Assembly: GCF_900120175.1 (NCBI RefSeq)
Contig: NZ_FQLF01000002.1
Coordinates: 1,178,001-1,242,000, forward strand
DNA: 64,000 nt
DNA from: Oceanicoccus sp. KOV_DT_Chl
GTDB lineage: Bacteria > Pseudomonadota > Gammaproteobacteria > Pseudomonadales > Dasaniaceae
Reading direction: 5' to 3'
A program made the translations under genes and the position numbers. The notes under the pieces were generated by a model, which was not told the origin of the DNA, made no database searches, and worked only from the letters and a program-made list of their open reading frames with translations. The first letter of the stretch is position 1, and every line of letters begins with the position of its first letter. Shown here in pieces: positions 8,997 through 17,412 of this stretch.

Positions 8997-9965
8997 ATGA
9001 GCGAGAAAAAGCCCAGTCAATTTCAACAAACCATTAGCGGTGAGTGGCACGGCACACCGTCATTATTTGAACCTGACGGCACTCACGTCGGCTGGAATAA
9101 AATCAGCCGCGAAAGTTCGTTTGATAACGGCCGCACCACGTACTGGATGAAAACCGGGATCGACGCAACCGGCGAATTACGTCACCGTTTTGATATCCCG
9201 ACCAAATTTAGTTTCGGCGTTATTGATAGCGATAAAAACCGCGTCTACACCGGGCCGGATTTTGTGGGTAGCGGCCGCCCCTTTGGTACGCTGGTTGATT
9301 CCTACTACTACTCACCAGGATGGAATGTCAATCTACGCACCGTCAATCAAATTGTTCCGGAAATGGGTATCCAGGCCTACTCTTCACAAATGTTTGAGGC
9401 TGACACATTGATTTGTGTGTTCAACGGTTTATACATCAATACCCCAACCGATGATAAAAGTCCCGCCACGCTACAAAAAATTGAAGACTGGCAAACCAAG
9501 GAGCGGGCACAAGGTGGTAATCAATTTGTATTACCCCCCAAAAATGCCGGCGTGTGGCGGGGTGAATTTCAGGTCTATAACAACCAACAGGAATTCGTTG
9601 GCACTAATCAGGTGACCATTACTCACAAGCCGATTAACTTATTGCACTCTGAACAAACCATAACCATTGAAGGCGTTATTAATCGTACCTTTACCGCCTT
9701 GCGTACCCGCAATAAAAACCGCTATCAATTCCATGGCCCTGATGTCCATGGTAATGCCACCACCTATGGTCGCTATTTGTATGCCACTCGCCACTTCTAC
9801 GGAGAGCCGGGACATATGTGGTCACGTGAAATTATGAGCGACGATGAAAATACACTGATCTGCGCGTGGCAGTTTTTCGATTCCGGTTTACCGCAGTATA
9901 TGACCCATGGAGTATTACGCTGGGAAGAAGGTGAAAAAGTGTTGGATGCACAATACATAGATTAA
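8997..9965 (+). CDS. uncharacterised two-repeat protein under TetR control
   Basis: A 322-residue protein with no signal peptide or membrane segment. I do not recognise the family. It seems internally duplicated: SGEWHGTPSLFEPDG at residues 14-28 and AGVWRGEFQVYNNQ at 184-197 open two halves of roughly 165 and 140 residues, each rich in short beta strands with spaced aromatics, as in calycin or FABP-like barrels (inference). AGGTG precedes ATG 8997. The divergent TetR gene and shared operator suggest it responds to a small hydrophobic ligand, which would suit a ligand-binding or modifying barrel. No catalytic motif is visible. Confidence 0.8.
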   Translation: MSEKKPSQFQQTISGEWHGTPSLFEPDGTHVGWNKISRESSFDNGRTTYWMKTGIDATGELRHRFDIPTKFSFGVIDSDKNRVYTGPDFVGSGRPFGTLVDSYYYSPGWNVNLRTVNQIVPEMGIQAYSSQMFEADTLICVFNGLYINTPTDDKSPATLQKIEDWQTKERAQGGNQFVLPPKNAGVWRGEFQVYNNQQEFVGTNQVTITHKPINLLHSEQTITIEGVINRTFTALRTRNKNRYQFHGPDVHGNATTYGRYLYATRHFYGEPGHMWSREIMSDDENTLICAWQFFDSGLPQYMTHGVLRWEEGEKVLDAQYID

Positions 9966-9998
9966 TCACGGTACAAAATTTGTACCGGCAAGCAGCTA

Positions 9999-10026
9999 TT
10001 GGCACCTGACTTGCTACCACTACACT
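9999..10026 (+). promoter_or_regulatory. promoter of small RNA A
   Basis: TTGGCA (9999-10004), 16-base spacer, TACACT (10021-10026). The same arrangement, TTGGCA plus 16 bases, stands in front of small RNA B, and the surrounding bases are alike too. Confidence 0.6.
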
Positions 10027-10032
10027 ATCAAC

Positions 10033-10192
10033 GCCAAGCACTCCACTGTTAGCGTTGTACTTCCTGAAAGCCGTTGGGAAGTGGTAACAGCTTGGTGCGC
10101 TACTGATTGTTTTGCACCACTATTGCGCCCCCGATGAGCAATAGCGACTGTTACAACCTCTTTAAGCGCCAACATTTGTTGGCGCTTTTTTT
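10033..10192 (+). ncRNA. small RNA A, first of two tandem siblings
   Basis: About 160 bases with no coding frame, ordered as hairpin 1 (AACGC 10030-10034 / GCGTT 10052-10056), hairpin 2 (ACTTCC 10059-10064 / GGAAGT 10077-10082), a closing stem GTAACAG (10084-10090) / CTGTTAC (10148-10154) that encloses two further hairpins (GGTGC/GCACC and CTATTGC 10120-10126 / GCAATAG 10138-10144), and a terminator. Loops are C-rich (GCCCCCGA), which could pair with ribosome binding sites. The same layout, with different stem sequences but compensated pairing, recurs 425 bases downstream. It lies in a 774-base gap between genes. I cannot match it to a named RNA family. Confidence 0.68.
10164..10192 (+). terminator. 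terminator of small RNA A
   Basis: Perfect arms AAGCGCCAAC (10164-10173) and GTTGGCGCTT (10178-10187) with a 4-base loop, then a T run. Confidence 0.92.
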
Positions 10193-10423
10193 ATTGTAAA
10201 AATTCACACTTACATAGATTACCTGCTCGATAAGGTCATTACACTTTTATTAAAAGATACTAAAAAAGCGTGTTTTTAGCGCATTTTTAGCTATTTCTGA
10301 TACAAAAATTACGAATAACACCCTGTTCACTTGAGAACCAAAAAACAATAAAGCCATGGTCGCCCCATATAAAAAACGTTAGGCATCAGTAAAGTTAATT
10401 TAAGCCTGTCATATTCGCGCTTA

Positions 10424-10451
10424 TTGGCATCACCTTTGCAATAGGTAAAGT
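10424..10451 (+). promoter_or_regulatory. promoter of small RNA B
   Basis: TTGGCA (10424-10429), 16-base spacer, TAAAGT (10446-10451), in the same position relative to the RNA structure as the promoter of RNA A. Confidence 0.5.
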
Positions 10452-10457
10452 GTTATC

Positions 10458-10613
10458 GTATTTTCCCCCGAATCTATGGATAACCTCCCTGTTGCAGCCA
10501 GGGAGTAGTAACAGTTAGTGTGCATGAGATTTTCGATTGCACTGATCGCGCCCGACTCGCGGTCAAATTGTTACACCTTTTGAGCGTCAGCCCCAGGGCT
10601 GGCGTTTTTTTTT
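10458..10613 (+). ncRNA. small RNA B, second tandem sibling
   Basis: About 155 bases with the same architecture as RNA A: hairpin 1 (GTTATC / GATAAC, with TTCCCCCG in the loop), hairpin 2 (CTCCCTG 10485-10491 / CAGGGAG 10499-10505), a closing stem GTAACAG (10508-10514) / TTGTTAC (10568-10574) around two hairpins (AGTGTGCA...TGCACT and GATCGCG / CGCGGTC), then a terminator. Conserved blocks shared with RNA A are GTAACAG, GCGCCCG and TGTTACA.CCT. The arms differ between siblings while pairing is kept, which argues for a conserved RNA fold rather than a simple repeat. Between the two RNAs (10198-10423) I see nothing else. Confidence 0.68.
10585..10613 (+). terminator. terminator of small RNA B
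   Basis: Arms CGTCAGCCC (10585-10593) and GGGCTGGCG (10596-10604, one G-T pair), followed by nine T. Confidence 0.92.
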
Positions 10614-10739
10614 GCCATTCTCTTTAGCAACAAAGACTATCTACCCACTGACTTAGCAGCTTAAATCCACGCTTTATACTTCAGCGCCCTAGCTGCTACT
10701 ATTGATCCTTACCAGATACGTTACTGAGAGAATGCCGCT

Positions 10740-11159
10740 ATGCCTACCTACCCACAATCAGGTCGCTGTCAGTGCGATGCCATACAATATCAGGTTGATG
10801 AGCCTTTTTTATTTCAGGTCCAATGTCATTGCAACGATTGCCAAAAGTACTCCGCCACCGCGTTCGGTATTTCGGCATTTATTCCACAAACATCATTCCA
10901 CATAACCAAAGGCACCCCAAAAAAATGGTCGCGACCAGCTGATAGTGGCGGCACAGTCGATTGTTATTTCTGTGGTGAGTGCGGCAACAGGATCTATCAC
11001 CACAACCCTAATAAACCGGAGCTGATCAAATTGAAGCCGGGGACGCTGGATGATGTATCAGTGATACAACCGCAAATGCATGTGTGGGTTCGTAGCAAGC
11101 AACCCTGGGTAGAGATTCCGGCAGGGGTTGAACAACACCAAACCCAACCGGAGTTTTGA
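10740..11159 (+). CDS. GFA family zinc protein (CENP-V/GFA domain)
   Basis: A 139-residue protein of the glutathione-dependent formaldehyde-activating/CENP-V fold. All zinc ligands are visible: GRCQCDAI (CxC), QCHCNDCQKYS (CHCxxC) and FCGECGNRIY (CxxCG). Most members have no proven reaction and the true Gfa activity is disputed, so only the fold is assigned. The start MPTYPQSGRC at 10740 is normal for the family. A second GFA gene is at 28032. Confidence 0.93.
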   Translation: MPTYPQSGRCQCDAIQYQVDEPFLFQVQCHCNDCQKYSATAFGISAFIPQTSFHITKGTPKKWSRPADSGGTVDCYFCGECGNRIYHHNPNKPELIKLKPGTLDDVSVIQPQMHVWVRSKQPWVEIPAGVEQHQTQPEF

Positions 11160-11181
11160 AAACACTCTTAATAAAAGGGTA

Positions 11182-11565
11182 TTACAAAGCAGCCATGACT
11201 GTGCCATAGACAGCACCGCCCAATAGACCCAATGTCGCCAGAAAACCGATCACAAAACCAATCGCACGTTTATTAGGGTCAGCCATATAGCCTTTGCAAT
11301 AAAGCGCCCGGCCAATAATAAAAGCCACGCCCAATCCTGCGCCAATGGTGGTACTGATATAAGTGCCAAACAACCACAAGCAAGGGATAACAACGACCAT
11401 TTGTTCCAGCGTATTCATTTGAACCCGAATAGCCCGCTCCAGCTTAGGGTCACCCGTCATCTGTGGGGCCTGAATCCCACTCTTGCCCCGCGCCATCCCT
11501 ACCAGCATCATAAAGACATAGTATTCCAACAAAATTAAACTTATTACCGCCGCGATCAAAGCCAT
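11182..11565 (-). CDS. MAPEG family membrane protein
   Basis: A 127-residue inner membrane protein with four hydrophobic segments. The block ERAIRVQMNTLEQMVVVIP between the first and second segment is the MAPEG signature (membrane-associated eicosanoid and glutathione metabolism proteins), including the conserved Arg/Asn/Glu residues. Bacterial members may have glutathione transferase or peroxidase activity, but the substrate is unknown here. It converges with the GFA gene. A second MAPEG gene lies at 26372. Confidence 0.9.
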   Translation of the reverse strand: MALIAAVISLILLEYYVFMMLVGMARGKSGIQAPQMTGDPKLERAIRVQMNTLEQMVVVIPCLWLFGTYISTTIGAGLGVAFIIGRALYCKGYMADPNKRAIGFVIGFLATLGLLGGAVYGTVMAAL

Positions 11566-11754
11566 CTTTTTACCCCGTTATTATCAGTTATGATTAAAGC
11601 GCTGGCAGTATCGACGCAAAGCCTGCAACTAACAAGGCTGTATTATTAGAAATTCTTGCCCATCAGGCCTACTATTAAAGTTACAGTGTCATCTGAAATC
11701 CATTACCCAGCGTATAGTTAGAATCGTCAAGCTCTATCAATATTACAGGTAACT

Positions 11755-11991
11755 ATGATCAATCAAAATCTGGGCATCATCGAACGCATCATCAGGCTAT
11801 TGCTTTGCGGCGTGCTTACTATATGGCTGTTTAGCCAAAATCAATTTGGCCCGCTGGAGTGGCTGCTAACCGTTTGCGCGATCTTCCTAAGCTTGAATAC
11901 GCTATTTGCTCGCTGCTATCTATGGCATCTACTCGGTATCAACACCTGCAGCGACGATATGAATAACTGTAATAAAGTTCACTGTGACTAA
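11755..11991 (+). CDS. DUF2892 (YgaP-like) small membrane protein
   Basis: A 78-residue protein beginning MINQNLGIIERIIRLLLCG, the standard opening of DUF2892 proteins, with two predicted membrane helices (IIRLLLCGVLTIWLFSQ and LEWLLTVCAIFLSLNTLF) and a CYLWHLLGINTC block that is common in the family. The hydrophilic tail contains Cys residues. Its role is unknown; related domains sit next to rhodanese modules in YgaP. Confidence 0.85.
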   Translation: MINQNLGIIERIIRLLLCGVLTIWLFSQNQFGPLEWLLTVCAIFLSLNTLFARCYLWHLLGINTCSDDMNNCNKVHCD

Positions 11992-12088
11992 CGCCACTCG
12001 ACAGATTATCTATTTTCGACCAGTTGCGATAATGTCACCACTCTACACTGCTGTTTTTCATTGTCAGATTTATTAATAGGATGCTTTT

Positions 12089-13095
12089 GTGAACCAAATT
12101 TCCCCCCGCCTTAATCGCCGCCGCTTTTTACATTACGCTATCGCCAGCATCGCAGCCTTTGCCCACTTGCGCGGCTGGGGGCAAACACCCAACCCCCCAT
12201 GGGTATGTTTGGAGAAGATTCTACCGCCGAAGAAGTCACAGCAGGCTTAGACCTGAGCGGTAAAACCGCTTTGGTTACCGGTGCCAACTCCGGCCTGGGA
12301 TTTGAAACTGCACGGGTATTATCGCTACGCGGTGCCCATGTGATTGCCGTGGCACGCACGCTGGAAAAAGCCAACACCGCTTGCGCCAGTTTCAGCGGCC
12401 CCACCACTGCAGTCGCCTGTGAGCTCAGTGATTTTGATTCAGTGGTCGCCTGTAGCCAGCAAGTACAAGCTTTGAATAAACCGATAGACATGTTGATTTG
12501 CAATGCTGGCATTATGGAGTTGCCGGAACTGGAACAGGTCTACGGCCTGGAAAGACAATTCGTAGTAAACTACCTCGGGCACTTCTTATTAACTCAAAAA
12601 TTATTGCCCCAAGTACAAGCTGCAGAGCAAGGCCGGTTGATTATGTTAGGGAGCGGCCGCTATAAATCGGCTCCCGCTGAAGGCATTCAGTTCGATAATT
12701 TATCCGGCGAAAAAAATTACGATCCACTGACCGCCTATGGTCAATCTAAACTAGCAATGTCACTGTTTGCCCGTGAACTTTCCGTTCGCTTGGGCACTAG
12801 CACAACAACGGCCAATTCCGTATTGCCCGGGGTGATCATGACCAACCTTGGCCGCCACATGCCTACCAGTAAAATCATTATGGCTAAATTGATGGGCTGG
12901 ACCTTTATGAAATCAGTCGAAGCTGGCGCTGCCACCACTTGCTTTACCGCCACCCACCCCAGCCTGGCCAAAGTATCAGGACATGTTTTTAAAGATTGTA
13001 ACCCCTATACCCCCGAAGGCCCGCATATGAATGATGCCGAACTATCTGCCAAACTGTGGGATACATCAATGGAGTTGCTGCAACAATATTTATAA
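12089..13095 (+). CDS. SDR family oxidoreductase with Tat-like signal (one-base break)
   Basis: Short-chain dehydrogenase/reductase: TGxxxGxG cofactor motif as TGANSGLGFETARVLSLRG, NNAG position as CNAGIMELP, and the YxxxK pair as YGQSKLAMS. The continuous frame starts at ATG 12199, but GTG 12089 opens a frame with a twin-arginine signal (NRRRFLHYAIASIAAFAHL) ending at the C6 run 12193-12198, where one extra C joins it to the enzyme (335 residues). The intact product would be exported folded, cofactor bound. I read this as a consensus error; the alternative is a cytosolic protein from 12199, which has no good ribosome site. Confidence 0.78.
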
Positions 13096-13122
13096 TTTTT
13101 TCCTGAATTTTATAATTGCGCG

Positions 13123-13151
13123 TTGACATGTTTTTAATCAAGGCGCATTAT
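13123..13151 (+). promoter_or_regulatory. promoter of a short transcription unit
   Basis: TTGACA (13123-13128), 17-base spacer, CATTAT (13146-13151). A strong terminator lies 200 bases downstream. Confidence 0.65.
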
Positions 13152-13220
13152 CTGCTCCTCGCTGTTAGCGCAGCAAAATGATTACACGTAATACAACAAC
13201 ACTTTAAACAGACTTTAGTC

Positions 13221-13325
13221 ATGAAAACTCTGAACCGAATTTATCAATCAATGCGCGTCACTGCACTGGGTAAACCCTGTGTGCATGCGTATGTATTTGT
13301 TCGTTTCCGGAGCCTAACTAACTAA
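13221..13325 (+). CDS. possible 34-residue micro-ORF
   Basis: ATG 13221 to TAA 13323 encodes a basic peptide starting MKTLNRIYQSMRVTALGK and ending RFRSLTN. No Shine-Dalgarno motif is obvious. It is proposed only because it lies within a bounded transcript; it resembles no family I know. Confidence 0.25.
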   Translation: MKTLNRIYQSMRVTALGKPCVHAYVFVRFRSLTN

Positions 13326-13344
13326 TTCGTTTTTAGATTATTTA

Positions 13345-13380
13345 AAAAGCCTCCGAGGATCAGAACCCGGAGGCTTTTTT
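13345..13380 (+). terminator. rho-independent terminator
   Basis: Arms AAAAGCCTCCG (13345-13355) and CGGAGGCTTTT (13368-13378) with a 12-base loop, then T residues. Confidence 0.92.
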
Positions 13381-13445
13381 CGTTATACCCCTTTCGATTT
13401 TTTCTCCCTTCCGATTCTCGTGGCATTGATTGCACAGTTTTATGT

Positions 13446-14693
13446 ATGGGAGATCGTCCGGTGGAACAGGGACTGCACAAAAATCTAATAAATATTTATC
13501 TCATGGCGTTTTTTCAAAATGCCATGATTATCACTGCCGTATTTGTGCCGCTAATGCAGCGTCACGGCTTAAGCATGGCCGAAGTATTACAAACCCAAGC
13601 CTGGTTTGCCTTGATCATCGCTATTTGCGAAGTACCCAGCGGCTATCTGGCTGATTGCTGGGGCCGTAAAAATACTATTCAAGTGGGTGCGCTATTATGC
13701 CTACTCGCTTTTGGCTGGTTAATTCACGCTGACAGTTTTGCCGATTTTGTTATCTATGAAATTATAATGGCACTCGGTATCAGCCTTAATTCCGGCGCGG
13801 ATTTAGCGTTACTTTACGATAGCCAAAGCTGGCTCAACCGGAGTAAAAAAATCCAATACCACGGTGATAATAGCCAGCATATTACCCGATTGGTTTCGAT
13901 AGAAGGGTTTGCCGGTGGCTTTGCCGCGTTGCTTGCCGGGCTATTAACGCTATGGTCACTGGACTGGGTACTGTGGGCACAGGCTTTCATTAGCGTGCTG
14001 GCATTGTGGTTTGCACTCAACCTGGTGGAAGTGCCAAAAATTATTACCCAACACAACCATAGTGAAAATTTTGGCAAGGTAAAAAAAGCACTAATGCAGG
14101 ATCCACTCGTATGGTGGACAGCTATCGCTATTATTATTTTTAGCCTATCTGCGTTGTTGACGTTTTGGTTGTACCAAAAATATTGGGAGCTGCAAGGTAT
14201 ACCGCTGCATTGGTTTGGTTACCTGTGGGCAACCCACTGTTTGGTTCGCGCGTTGTCAGCGCGCTATGCCTGCGATATAGAGCAATGGTTAGGCGCACGC
14301 AATGTGTTCATCATAATTGCACTGCTACCGATTATAGGTTTAATCGCTATGGGGAGCATTGGCGGCTGGCTGGGTTTGGCACTGGGCTTAACCGTGCCAC
14401 TGAGCCGCGGTTTGAGCTTGGTCGTGTTTTATGACGCGCTAAATAAAAGGCTGGATGCCGAGTTTCGTGCCACGGTTAATTCATTAGTGAGTTTAGGTGT
14501 CAGGGGTTTATTTATTATTAGCGGCCCCATCCTCGGTTTACTGGTGGATTATCAAGGCGTGCAACAGAGCTTGCTATGGTTAGCGCTGATTTTTTTGCCG
14601 CTCTTTTGTCTGGTATTGATTAAGCTGCTGACCCATATCCGCCAGCAGCCGGTGACAGACATAACAGAGAGCGCAGTATTGGCAGAGCAGTAA
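13446..14693 (+). CDS. MFS transporter
   Basis: A 415-residue inner membrane protein with about twelve hydrophobic segments. The loop between segments 2 and 3 reads SGYLADCWGRKNT, the MFS motif A (GxLaDrxGRkxx), and the tail ends in a basic cytoplasmic stretch. It most resembles uncharacterised MFS proteins of the drug/sugar-exporter style; substrate unknown. ATG 13446 is the first possible start and lacks a strong ribosome site. It stands alone between the terminator at 13380 and a 509-base gap. Confidence 0.9.
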   Translation: MGDRPVEQGLHKNLINIYLMAFFQNAMIITAVFVPLMQRHGLSMAEVLQTQAWFALIIAICEVPSGYLADCWGRKNTIQVGALLCLLAFGWLIHADSFADFVIYEIIMALGISLNSGADLALLYDSQSWLNRSKKIQYHGDNSQHITRLVSIEGFAGGFAALLAGLLTLWSLDWVLWAQAFISVLALWFALNLVEVPKIITQHNHSENFGKVKKALMQDPLVWWTAIAIIIFSLSALLTFWLYQKYWELQGIPLHWFGYLWATHCLVRALSARYACDIEQWLGARNVFIIIALLPIIGLIAMGSIGGWLGLALGLTVPLSRGLSLVVFYDALNKRLDAEFRATVNSLVSLGVRGLFIISGPILGLLVDYQGVQQSLLWLALIFLPLFCLVLIKLLTHIRQQPVTDITESAVLAEQ

Positions 14694-14830
14694 ATTAATC
14701 ATTAGATTTAGTTTACTTGCTCTGCGCAATCGCAGCTCGCCGCCCTACAGCCCCATTTAATTGAGTTGAAAATTGAGAACATAATGAAAAAGTCGCCTTT
14801 AAACCCATGTCATTCCATTAAAATACGGGT

Positions 14831-15136
14831 ATGGGCACCGACGGCAGCGCTAACTGGACGCAACAACAACGCTGCACCGAAAAAGCGTTAGCAGCGTTGG
14901 CCACTAGGTCTGGCTTGCTTACCTTTAGTGACCGCTCGGCGTTTATTCGTCCAACTACCGAACAAGCCAATATTGTCCATCACCTCGGCGAATTAATGTT
15001 ACGGCCAGGTGCAGTGGTGGTAAGCGCTGAGGAATTAGGTCAGGTAGCCCGCACCCGGGAACTAGCCATATGTTTAATTGGACGGGTTATCTGCTCGATT
15101 ACTGCCAACTTTGTCACAAAAAAGCACAAGCTCTAG
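14831..15136 (+). CDS. doubtful small protein in the gap before the iron operon
   Basis: A 101-codon frame in the 509-base gap 14694-15202. The middle (RSGLLTFSDRSAFIRPTTEQ, then GELMLRPGAVVVSAEELGQ) looks protein-like, but there is no ribosome site and I recognise no family. It may be a gene remnant. Nothing else is seen in this gap except the strong ribosome site AAGGAG at 15191-15196 that serves the next gene. Confidence 0.25.
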   Translation: MGTDGSANWTQQQRCTEKALAALATRSGLLTFSDRSAFIRPTTEQANIVHHLGELMLRPGAVVVSAEELGQVARTRELAICLIGRVICSITANFVTKKHKL

Positions 15137-15202
15137 CCGCATAAGCTTCCCTTAAGTTTTGCCCTCTAGACTGCTCCTTAATCGCTAACCAAGGAGTGAA
15201 CT

Positions 15203-15901
15203 ATGTATCCCAAACTCAGCACTCGTACAGCACCTCAACGCTGCTTTGCCAATCAAGCCGGTGAATGGCCATTACTGCAGTACTGTAATTTTAATGACCT
15301 AAGCCGGGAAAAACTCGAGCAGTACATCGCCCAGATTTTTCATACCAGTTACGGGGCCAGAATATTCGACTACTTGCCTTTATTATTATCACTACAAACT
15401 GATGGCCAGATCACTGCCGCCCTCGGTCTACGTAGCGCGGCACATGAAACCTTATTAAGTGAGCGCTATCTGCATTGCTCCGCTGAACAAATCATTGAAC
15501 AATGCCACGACCAAACCGTCCAACGCCAACATATTATCGAACTTGGCAATCTGGTCGGATCAACGCCAGGCCACAGTGCCGTGTTATATCTATTGGCCGT
15601 CGCCGCCATGGAACAAGCTGGCTACCAATACTTATTATTTACAGCCAACCAAAAAGTACGCGCCTCAATTAACCGCTGTGGCTTCACCCCAATCGTTATC
15701 TCCGCTGCCAGAGCTGAATGTCTGGGTACCCAGGCAGAACGCTGGGGCAGCTACTATGATGGCGATCCACAGGTGATGTTAGCCGAAGTCAAACTCACAA
15801 TGGCCCAAGCTAATGCACAACCCGCAATGCGTAAACAACTGCAACATTATCAATCATCCATTTTTGCCCTGGCGCAATTTCTCGCGGAACAATTTGTATG
15901 A
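15203..15901 (+). CDS. thermostable hemolysin family protein (acyltransferase-like fold)
   Basis: A 232-residue protein of the T_hemolysin family named after the Vibrio delta-VPH hemolysin. Recognisable are LPLLLSLQ..GQITAALGLRSA, ERYL near residue 90, IELGNLVGS and YLLFTANQKVR. To my knowledge the family relates to the GNAT/autoinducer-synthase fold rather than to pore formers, so an acyl transfer step is more plausible than lysis (inference). No signal peptide. AAGGAG precedes ATG 15203 and it is the first gene of a nine-gene operon; its TGA overlaps the next ATG by four bases, implying translational coupling with the acyl ligase. Confidence 0.85.
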   Translation: MYPKLSTRTAPQRCFANQAGEWPLLQYCNFNDLSREKLEQYIAQIFHTSYGARIFDYLPLLLSLQTDGQITAALGLRSAAHETLLSERYLHCSAEQIIEQCHDQTVQRQHIIELGNLVGSTPGHSAVLYLLAVAAMEQAGYQYLLFTANQKVRASINRCGFTPIVISAARAECLGTQAERWGSYYDGDPQVMLAEVKLTMAQANAQPAMRKQLQHYQSSIFALAQFLAEQFV

Positions 15902-17412
15902 ATGAACTGTTAACAACATTACAACAACGGGCTACCCAACGCCCGCTGGACGTAGTGCTTATCGGCCCGGATGGCGACATTAACGCCGCCACTTTATGGT
16001 CACAGATCCAGGATACTTATCTGCAGTTATTAGCCGTCGATGCCAGAGTTATCGGCCTGTATGCTGAAAATACTCCGCTGTGGATAGTTATTGACCTTGC
16101 TTGCCAGTTAGCGCAAATACCCCTGATTCCATTACCGATTTTTTTTAGCTCAGCACAATTACAAAAGATTATTACCAGTGCAGCTGTCGATTTACTGCTA
16201 TGCAGTAACACCATGCAAACACAGCTGAGCCAGAAAATCCCTGACCTTATCTTCTCCGACCAAATCATCGCAGGTATTTCCAGTGTTCAACTGCTGCCCA
16301 CACACTCTGCACAGCGACCTGAAGGTACCGAGAAAATCACCTTTACTTCAGGCTCCACAGGCGACCCTAAAGGAGTTTGCTTATCATCAAGCCAGTGCCT
16401 GAATGTCGCCCAATCCCTAGCGAATAGCATCGCCGTTGATAAACCTCGTCACCTTTGTGTATTGCCTTTAGCGACCTTGCTTGAAAATATTGGCGGGGTT
16501 TATATGCCGTTGCTTGCCGATGGTTGCATCGTAGTAATGCCGGGCACCGAACTCGGCCTGCAGGGTAGTTCAGGAATTGATCCCACAGTATTTCTTGCTG
16601 CTATTAATAAGTACCAACCCAATACGCTCATTTTAATTCCGCAAATGTTAATCCTGCTTGATGAAGCACTGGCTAATGGCTGGTTGGCACCGGACAGTTT
16701 GCGCTATGTAGCTGTGGGCGGAGCTAAAATTTCAGCCCGTCTTATTGAACGGGTTAGAAATCAGGGGCTACCTATTTACGAGGGTTACGGCTTATCCGAG
16801 TGCGCCTCGGTAGTGTCACTTAACACACCAAACACTAATAAATTTGGCAGCAGTGGTAAATTATTAGCACATCTTCGTGCGCATGTAGAAGCTGATGAAA
16901 TTATTATTAGTGGCAACTCATTTCTTGGCTATCTTAACCAACCAAACAGCTGGAATATGACATCAGTCGCTACCGGCGATATTGGTCACATTGATAAAGA
17001 CGGCTACATCTATATTTCTGGTCGTCTAAAAAATGAAATTATTAGTAGTTATGGTCGCAACATTAGTCCTGAATGGGTGGAAAGTGAATTACTCGCAGAT
17101 AATAATTTAGCTCAAGCTATCATTATTGGTGATGCCAAACCCTGCTGCAGCGCATTACTATTTCCGCGCAACCCTACTATTAAAGACCAGCAAATCCAAC
17201 TACTCATCAACAAGGTTAATCGGCAGCTGCCAGACTACGCCAAAATCGGCCACTGGCTGCGCTTATCTTCGCCTCTTACTTACGCCAATGGCTTGTTGAC
17301 AGAGAATGGCCGCCCGCGCCGGCAAAAAATCATAGAAGCCTTTGCTGAAGATATTGAGGAATTATATTCATCTATTCAAAACCCGTTAAAAATTGGAGTA
17401 AATTGCCTATGA
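15898..17412 (+). CDS. AMP-binding acyl-CoA synthetase/ligase
   Basis: A 504-residue adenylate-forming enzyme that should activate a carboxylic acid with ATP. Core motifs are present: the P-loop TFTSGSTGDPKGV, YEGYGLSECASVV, and TGDIGHIDKDGYIYISGRLKNE; the final catalytic Lys region reads GRPRRQKI. Its style fits long-chain fatty acid ligases or the LuxE-like partners seen beside T_hemolysin genes. It starts within the stop of the hemolysin-family gene (ATGA at 15898) and its own stop overlaps the next start (ATGA at 17409), so the three are coupled. The acid and the acceptor (CoA, carrier or amine) are unknown. Confidence 0.93.
   Translation: MNELLTTLQQRATQRPLDVVLIGPDGDINAATLWSQIQDTYLQLLAVDARVIGLYAENTPLWIVIDLACQLAQIPLIPLPIFFSSAQLQKIITSAAVDLLLCSNTMQTQLSQKIPDLIFSDQIIAGISSVQLLPTHSAQRPEGTEKITFTSGSTGDPKGVCLSSSQCLNVAQSLANSIAVDKPRHLCVLPLATLLENIGGVYMPLLADGCIVVMPGTELGLQGSSGIDPTVFLAAINKYQPNTLILIPQMLILLDEALANGWLAPDSLRYVAVGGAKISARLIERVRNQGLPIYEGYGLSECASVVSLNTPNTNKFGSSGKLLAHLRAHVEADEIIISGNSFLGYLNQPNSWNMTSVATGDIGHIDKDGYIYISGRLKNEIISSYGRNISPEWVESELLADNNLAQAIIIGDAKPCCSALLFPRNPTIKDQQIQLLINKVNRQLPDYAKIGHWLRLSSPLTYANGLLTENGRPRRQKIIEAFAEDIEELYSSIQNPLKIGVNCL

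Larger units (their letters stand above)
13158..13380 (+). ncRNA. short transcript, possible small RNA or micro-ORF mRNA
   Basis: A roughly 220-base unit bounded by the promoter at 13123 and the terminator at 13345-13380, independent of the flanking SDR and MFS genes. It contains a 34-codon frame (13221-13325) but no clear ribosome site in front of it, so it may act as RNA. It occupies most of the 350-base gap. Confidence 0.5.

Noticed and set aside
10033-10613. Assignment of the tandem RNAs to 6S, CsrB/RsmZ or PrrF families
   Set aside because: No 6S-like open bubble, no series of GGA loops, and no match to the PrrF core; only the architecture is claimed.
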